Both the position numbers and the translations under genes were made by a program. The notes under the pieces are model-generated. The model saw nothing but the letters and a program-made list of their open reading frames with translations. It had not been told where the DNA came from and made no database searches. Positions 60,366-64,000 of a stretch of DNA of 64,000 nt are shown here, in pieces; position 1 is the stretch's first letter, and each line of letters starts with the position of its first letter. Source of the stretch: Paucibacter sp. B2R-40 (lineage in GTDB: Bacteria; Pseudomonadota; Gammaproteobacteria; Burkholderiales; Burkholderiaceae_C); assembly GCF_025717555.1 (NCBI RefSeq), contig NZ_JAJIRP010000001.1, forward strand, positions 248,001 to 312,000, given 5' to 3'.

Positions 60366-60371
60366 GCTGAT

Positions 60372-60385
60372 GTCATCTAGACGAC
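60372..60385. promoter_or_regulatory. Candidate PhnF operator
   Basis: GTCATCTAGACGAC is a 14-bp inverted repeat with one mismatched pair and the TCTAGA centre seen at sites of related GntR/HutC regulators. It lies 7 bp upstream of the phnG start, in the phnG/phnF divergent region, so PhnF binding here could block the operon. Confidence 0.5.
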
Positions 60386-60449
60386 TTTAAGATGCAGCCA
60401 GTATCACAGCAGCCGGTGACAGTTTCTTGACCAAATCAAATCATGTTGA

Positions 60450-61217
60450 ATGAATAAAGAGCCCGAGTCCTCGGCCCCAAGCCTGGCGGCCGCGCCGCTG
60501 AGCAAGCGTTGGGAAGCCATTGCGGCGGCGCTGCGCGCAGAGATCGTGCAAGGCGGTTTTGCGCCCGGCTCACGCCTGCCGAATGAGTCGGCCCTGGCCG
60601 AGCGCTTTCAGGTCAACCGCCACACGCTGCGCCAGGCGATGCAGGCGCTGGCCCGTGAAGGCTTTGTGCAGGTGCGCCATGGCAGCGGCACTTTTGTGCG
60701 CGAGCTGGTGCTGGACTACGCCTTGCAGCGCCGTACCCGCATGAGCGAGAACCTGGCCGAGGCCGGCGAGCAGGGCAAGCGCGAACTGCTGAGCCAGCAA
60801 GCATGCGCCGCCGGCAGCCGCTGGGCCAGTGGTTTGCGCGTCAGCCCGCGCGCGATGGTGCTGCAGATGAGCACCCGCGCCTTGGTGCGGGGTCGCCCGG
60901 TCAGCCTGAGTTGCGCTGCCTTCCCACTGCCGCGCTTGGGTGGCATGGCCGAAGCCTTTGTGCGCCTGGGCAGCATCACCGCCGCATTTGCGGAGTTGGG
61001 TGTGGCCGACTACACCCGTGCGCGCAGCGTCATCTCCAGCCGCCTGCCCAACCAGCAAGAAGCCGACGCCTTGGCCCGCCCGGTGACGCAGCCGGTGCTG
61101 GTGGTGGACTACAGCAATGTGGACGCAGCCGGCCTGCCGGTTGAAGCGGGTTGCACCTTGTTTGCGGCCGATGCGGTGCAACTCACGGTCGGGCCGGATG
61201 GCTGGGAGCGGCCGTGA
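60450..61217 (+). CDS. phnF: PhnF, GntR-family regulator of phosphonate use
   Basis: A 255-residue regulator with an N-terminal winged helix (RWEAIAAALRAEIVQGGFAPGSRLP, then FQVNRHTLRQAMQALAREGFV and GSGTFV) and a C-terminal UTRA ligand domain (LVRGRPVSLSCAAFPLPRL to DYSNVDAAGLPVEAG). It is divergent from phnG across 84 bp, which contains the candidate operator. PhnF likely represses the operon and its own pair. Its stop overlaps the start of the DUF1045 gene. Confidence 0.94.
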   Translation: MNKEPESSAPSLAAAPLSKRWEAIAAALRAEIVQGGFAPGSRLPNESALAERFQVNRHTLRQAMQALAREGFVQVRHGSGTFVRELVLDYALQRRTRMSENLAEAGEQGKRELLSQQACAAGSRWASGLRVSPRAMVLQMSTRALVRGRPVSLSCAAFPLPRLGGMAEAFVRLGSITAAFAELGVADYTRARSVISSRLPNQQEADALARPVTQPVLVVDYSNVDAAGLPVEAGCTLFAADAVQLTVGPDGWERP

Positions 61218-61897
61218 ACGCCGGATCCGCAGGCTTGGTCCGTTACGCCGTCTATTGGGCGCCCGAGCCACAGCATGCGCTGGCGCAGTTGGGCGAGCAA
61301 TGGCTGTCACAAATGCCCGCCGAGGCACCGGTCAGCGAGCCGGCGCTGTATGGTTTTCACGCGACATTGAAGCCGCCGTTCCGACTGGCGGATGGGTGCA
61401 GCGAGGCCGAGCTGCTGGCGGCAACCCGACGCCTGGCCTTGGCCCATCGTGCCTTCGACATGCCGGCCTTGCAAGTGGCCTGGCTGCAGAACTTCGTGGC
61501 CCTGCGGCCGCAGCCGCCGATTGCGCCCGCCCATCCGCTGTGGCGCTTGGCCGATGCCTGCGTCAGCGAGTTGGACGGTTTTCGCCGGCCAGCCGCCGAG
61601 GCCGAGTTGCTCAAGCGCAGGGCGGCAGGTCTGGATGCTGAGCAAGAGGCCCTGTTGCTGCGCTGGGGCTATCCGCATGTGCTGCAGCGCTGGCGTTTTC
61701 ACATGACCTTGACTAGCCCTGTTTTTGAGCGGCAAGCACAACATCGCCCTGAAGCCAAGGCGATGCTGGCGCGCTTGCAGCAGCTGTTCGCGCCCGCACT
61801 GGCGCAGCCCTTGCGCTGCGCCTCGATCTGCATCTTTGAGCAGAGCGAGGCGGGCCTGGCATTTCGCTTGAGTCACCGCTTCGGCTTGGCGCCGTGA
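61214..61897 (+). CDS. DUF1045 2H-phosphoesterase, phosphonate-metabolism protein
   Basis: A 227-residue protein of the DUF1045 family. Two HxT motifs of the 2H phosphoesterase fold are visible: FHATLKPPF near residue 51 and FHMTLTSP near residue 159. The start GTG at 61214 overlaps the phnF stop (GTGA). The family occurs in phn clusters, and its fold could let it open the 5-phosphoribosyl 1,2-cyclic phosphate made by C-P lyase, which PhnP does elsewhere. No phnP is in the window, which supports but does not prove this. Confidence 0.88.
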   Translation: MNAGSAGLVRYAVYWAPEPQHALAQLGEQWLSQMPAEAPVSEPALYGFHATLKPPFRLADGCSEAELLAATRRLALAHRAFDMPALQVAWLQNFVALRPQPPIAPAHPLWRLADACVSELDGFRRPAAEAELLKRRAAGLDAEQEALLLRWGYPHVLQRWRFHMTLTSPVFERQAQHRPEAKAMLARLQQLFAPALAQPLRCASICIFEQSEAGLAFRLSHRFGLAP

Positions 61898-61966
61898 GCT
61901 GCCGTTTGAGCAGCCTGCACGCCATAAAATCAAACGATTGATTGATCGCCATTTCAGGAGTTGCAC

Positions 61967-62581
61967 ATGTTGACGAAACTCGGCCGCTTGGCCTTGCTGC
62001 CATTTTTCGGGATTCTTCTGAGCTCTTGCGCGACCATGTCCCCCGAAGAATGCAAGGTCGCCGACTGGGGTCAGCTGGGTGAGCGCGATGGCATGGAGGG
62101 CAGAACCTTGGGGCAACTCAGCGACCGGGCCGCTGATTGCGCCAAGGTCGGCGTCAGCGTCAATACACAAGCCTACCAGCAGGGGCGCGATCTTGGTTTG
62201 CGCAGCTACTGCCGCCCGGATAACGCCGTGCGTGTCGGCCTGAGCGGAGGCTTTTATGCCGGTGTTTGCCCGCCGGAAACACATGCTGGTTTTTTGACGC
62301 GTTATGAGGCGGCCCGCTCGGTCTGGGATTTGCGCAACGAGGTGACCAGCCTGGACGGGCGGGTTGAGAACCTCGAGCGTCGCCTGCGCGATGTCAACCG
62401 TGGCGAGGAAAAGCGCCTGGCGGACGCGACGACCGACGAGCAGCGCAAGGCGGTTCGCAAGGCGATCGACGACGAGCGCCGCGATATTCGCAACGAGTTG
62501 AGTGAGAACGATCGCCGCCTGCGCCGCAAGCGCGACGAGTTGCGCTCGGCTGAGTTTTCTTTGAGTAATTTGCGCTACTGA
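61967..62581 (+). CDS. DUF2799 lipoprotein
   Basis: A 204-residue lipoprotein. The signal peptide (LTKLGRLALLPFFGILLSSC) ends at Cys21. The mature part shows the DUF2799 pattern MSPEECKVADWGQLGERDGMEG and YQQGRDLGLRSYC; the C-terminal half is a charged coiled coil rich in Arg and Glu. AGGAG precedes the ATG at 61967. Its role is unknown; it should be envelope anchored. Confidence 0.87.
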   Translation: MLTKLGRLALLPFFGILLSSCATMSPEECKVADWGQLGERDGMEGRTLGQLSDRAADCAKVGVSVNTQAYQQGRDLGLRSYCRPDNAVRVGLSGGFYAGVCPPETHAGFLTRYEAARSVWDLRNEVTSLDGRVENLERRLRDVNRGEEKRLADATTDEQRKAVRKAIDDERRDIRNELSENDRRLRRKRDELRSAEFSLSNLRY

Positions 62582-62587
62582 ATCGTT

Positions 62588-62608
62588 GGGCCTTGTCAGA
62601 TAAGGCCC
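62588..62608. terminator. Hairpin between convergent DUF2799 and chrA genes
   Basis: GGGCCTT (62588-62594) pairs with AAGGCCC (62602-62608) around the chrA stop codon. No T run on either side, so it is a weak terminator candidate. Confidence 0.4.
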
Positions 62609-63957
62609 GGAGCAAGCCAAGTCACCGCCAAGCCCAGTGCTGCGCAAGCGCCCAACAAGGGCAGCACGCCGAGCTTGAATCGGAAGAGCGCCAGCATGGC
62701 GGTCAGTGCGATCGATGCCGAGATCCAGTCGAAGTGGCCGCCAAAGCCCTTGGGCCACAGCACATGGTAGGCAAAGAACAAGGCCAGATTGACGATCACG
62801 CCGACCACCGCCGCCGTGATGGCCGACAGCGGCGCGGTAAAGCCCAGCTTGCCATGCGTGGCCTCGACCAGCGGCCCGCCGGCCAGGATGAAGACGAAGG
62901 ACGGCAAAAAGGTGAAATAGGTGACGACGGTGGCCGCCACCGCGCCCGACAAGAACTGGCTGTCGGACCCGAAGACCGGCTGCAGCCAAGCGCCGACAAA
63001 GCCGACAAAAGCCACCACCATGATCAAGGGCCCGGGCGTTGTTTCGCCCAGCGCCAGGCCGTCCATCATTTGCGCAGCGCTCAACCAATGATGTTGCTCG
63101 ACAGCACCCTGGTAGACATAGGGCAACACCGCATAAGCGCCGCCGAAGGTCATCAGCGCCGCCTTGGTGAAGAACCAGCCCATCTGCATCAGCAAGCCGT
63201 CAAACCCTTGCGTCAGCAAGAGCCATCCCATGCCCGCCAACCAGAGGCTTGCGCCGACAGCCAAGACCCGGATCAAACGGGCGCGGGTGAAGCGCGCATG
63301 GGCCGGTGTGGGTGTGTCATCGTCAATCAGCGCGGGCCCGTAGCCCGTCTTGGTCGCGGCATGGCCGCCGCCGAGGGCAAAGACCTGCGGCGCCCAGCGC
63401 GCACCAGCGCTACCGATCAAGCCGGCCGCCAGCACGATGGCCGGGAAGGGTGCGTCGAAGGCAAAGATCGCCACAAAAGCCAGCGCCGCAATGCCCCACA
63501 TCCAGCGGTTCTTGAGCGCCCGGCTGCCGATGCGATGCGCGGCGTGCAGTACCAGCGCGGTGACGGCGGGCTTGAGGCCGTAAAAAATACCGGCCACGAC
63601 CGGCAAGGCACCAAAACGCAGATAGACCCAGGCCAGCGCGATCAAGATGAACAGCGAGGGCAGCACGAACAGCGCACCGGCGACGACGCCTCCGCGCGTG
63701 CGGTGCATCAGCCAGCCGATGTAGGTGGCGAGTTGCTGTGCCTCGGGGCCGGGCAGCAGCATGCAGTAGTTCAAAGCGTGTAAAAAACGCTTCTCGCTGA
63801 TCCAGCGCCGGCGTTCCACCAACTCCGCGTGCATGATGGCAATCTGCCCGGCCGGGCCGCCAAAGCTGATGAAACCCAGCTTGAGCCAGAAGGCGAAGGC
63901 CTGCCAGAAGCTGACGGGCGAGGGGGGTGTGAGGCGGGCGGTTTCTTTGGTCGTCAT
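62596..63957 (-). CDS. chrA: ChrA-family chromate transporter
   Basis: A 453-residue two-domain CHR transporter that expels chromate from the cytoplasm. The N-terminal CHR half has GFISFGGPAGQIAIMH and LPGPEAQQLATYIGW, and the C-terminal half repeats FGGAYAVLPYVYQG and GLALGETTPGPLI. About 10-12 hydrophobic segments are visible. Length is normal for the long-chain CHR family. The start has its own upstream region at the window edge. No chrB or other chromate genes are seen. Confidence 0.94.
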   Translation of the reverse strand: MTTKETARLTPPSPVSFWQAFAFWLKLGFISFGGPAGQIAIMHAELVERRRWISEKRFLHALNYCMLLPGPEAQQLATYIGWLMHRTRGGVVAGALFVLPSLFILIALAWVYLRFGALPVVAGIFYGLKPAVTALVLHAAHRIGSRALKNRWMWGIAALAFVAIFAFDAPFPAIVLAAGLIGSAGARWAPQVFALGGGHAATKTGYGPALIDDDTPTPAHARFTRARLIRVLAVGASLWLAGMGWLLLTQGFDGLLMQMGWFFTKAALMTFGGAYAVLPYVYQGAVEQHHWLSAAQMMDGLALGETTPGPLIMVVAFVGFVGAWLQPVFGSDSQFLSGAVAATVVTYFTFLPSFVFILAGGPLVEATHGKLGFTAPLSAITAAVVGVIVNLALFFAYHVLWPKGFGGHFDWISASIALTAMLALFRFKLGVLPLLGACAALGLAVTWLAPGLI

Positions 63958-64000
63958 ACTGCAAGTGCAAGTTGCGGCGCAGAGGCGTCGGCCGAGGCGG

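Noticed and set aside
60386-60449. A possible Pho box upstream of phnG (CTGTCAC then CTGTGAT on the minus strand).
   Set aside because: The two repeats are 13 bp apart instead of the 11 bp expected for PhoB, and the second one is poor.

Overview
The window looks like a GC-rich chromosome segment of a betaproteobacterium, most likely Burkholderiales in the Roseateles/Paucibacter/Rubrivivax area. That is inferred from gene content and style (PEP-CTERM protein, DUF3597, type-2 ArgC, YeaG/YeaH/SpoVR set, C-P lyase cluster, paired FadL-type porins), not from a marker gene. I found 61 protein genes, no rRNA, tRNA or CRISPR array, and no recognisable transposon or prophage.

Replication and segregation. 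The gene-free stretch at 4.08-4.40 kb has the layout of a bacterial replication origin: three perfect DnaA boxes (TTATCCACA) within 156 bp, then a GC-rich spacer, a DnaA-trio-like element and an AT-rich tract. A rough hand count shows + strand G/C bias changing from C-rich left of it to neutral or G-rich right of it. At 21.9-28.6 kb lie parB, parA, rsmG and mnmG. Three parS sites sit inside the rsmG and mnmG reading frames, and a parS-like 20-bp palindrome sits inside argC. parA and parB, normally adjacent, are separated by a GNAT gene, an argC on the opposite strand and a small hydrolase. No dnaA gene is in the window.

Left part (0-21.6 kb). A FadL-type porin and a Tat-exported PhoD phosphatase lie left of the origin. 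To its right come a MazG-like pyrophosphohydrolase and DnaQ-like exonuclease pair, a VapBC-like pair with a degenerate PIN toxin, a PEP-CTERM surface protein, an HNH-like protein, a cobalamin adenosyltransferase, a second FadL-type porin divergent from a penicillin/AHL-acylase-type lipoprotein, a GlcD-like FAD oxidase, and the yeaG-yeaH-spoVR stress operon.

Quorum-sensing peptide locus (29.4-34.4 kb). This is the most notable accessory system. A LuxR-type regulator without a visible LuxI is followed by an unreported 54-residue double-glycine leader peptide (32864-33028), an HlyD-type adaptor, and a C39-peptidase ABC exporter with an intact Cys-His-Asp set. Two 16-bp lux-box-like sites that agree at 12 of 16 positions lie upstream of the peptide and in the luxR/unknown-gene divergent region. 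It reads as a LuxR-controlled, proteolytically matured secreted peptide.

Middle part (34.4-53.9 kb). A NatAB-like ABC pair with a secreted hydrolase, a MacAB-like ABC efflux set, a beta-class glutathione transferase, and a signalling block: a PAS-GGDEF-EAL protein, a PhnD-like binding protein next to a membrane histidine kinase, a large lipoprotein and a membrane diguanylate cyclase.

Right part (54.1-64.0 kb). A tightly overlapping C-P lyase operon, phnG-H-I-J-(GNAT)-K-L-M, runs divergently from phnF and a DUF1045 2H-phosphoesterase gene. phnCDE, phnN and phnP are absent here. A DUF2799 lipoprotein and a ChrA-type chromate transporter close the window.
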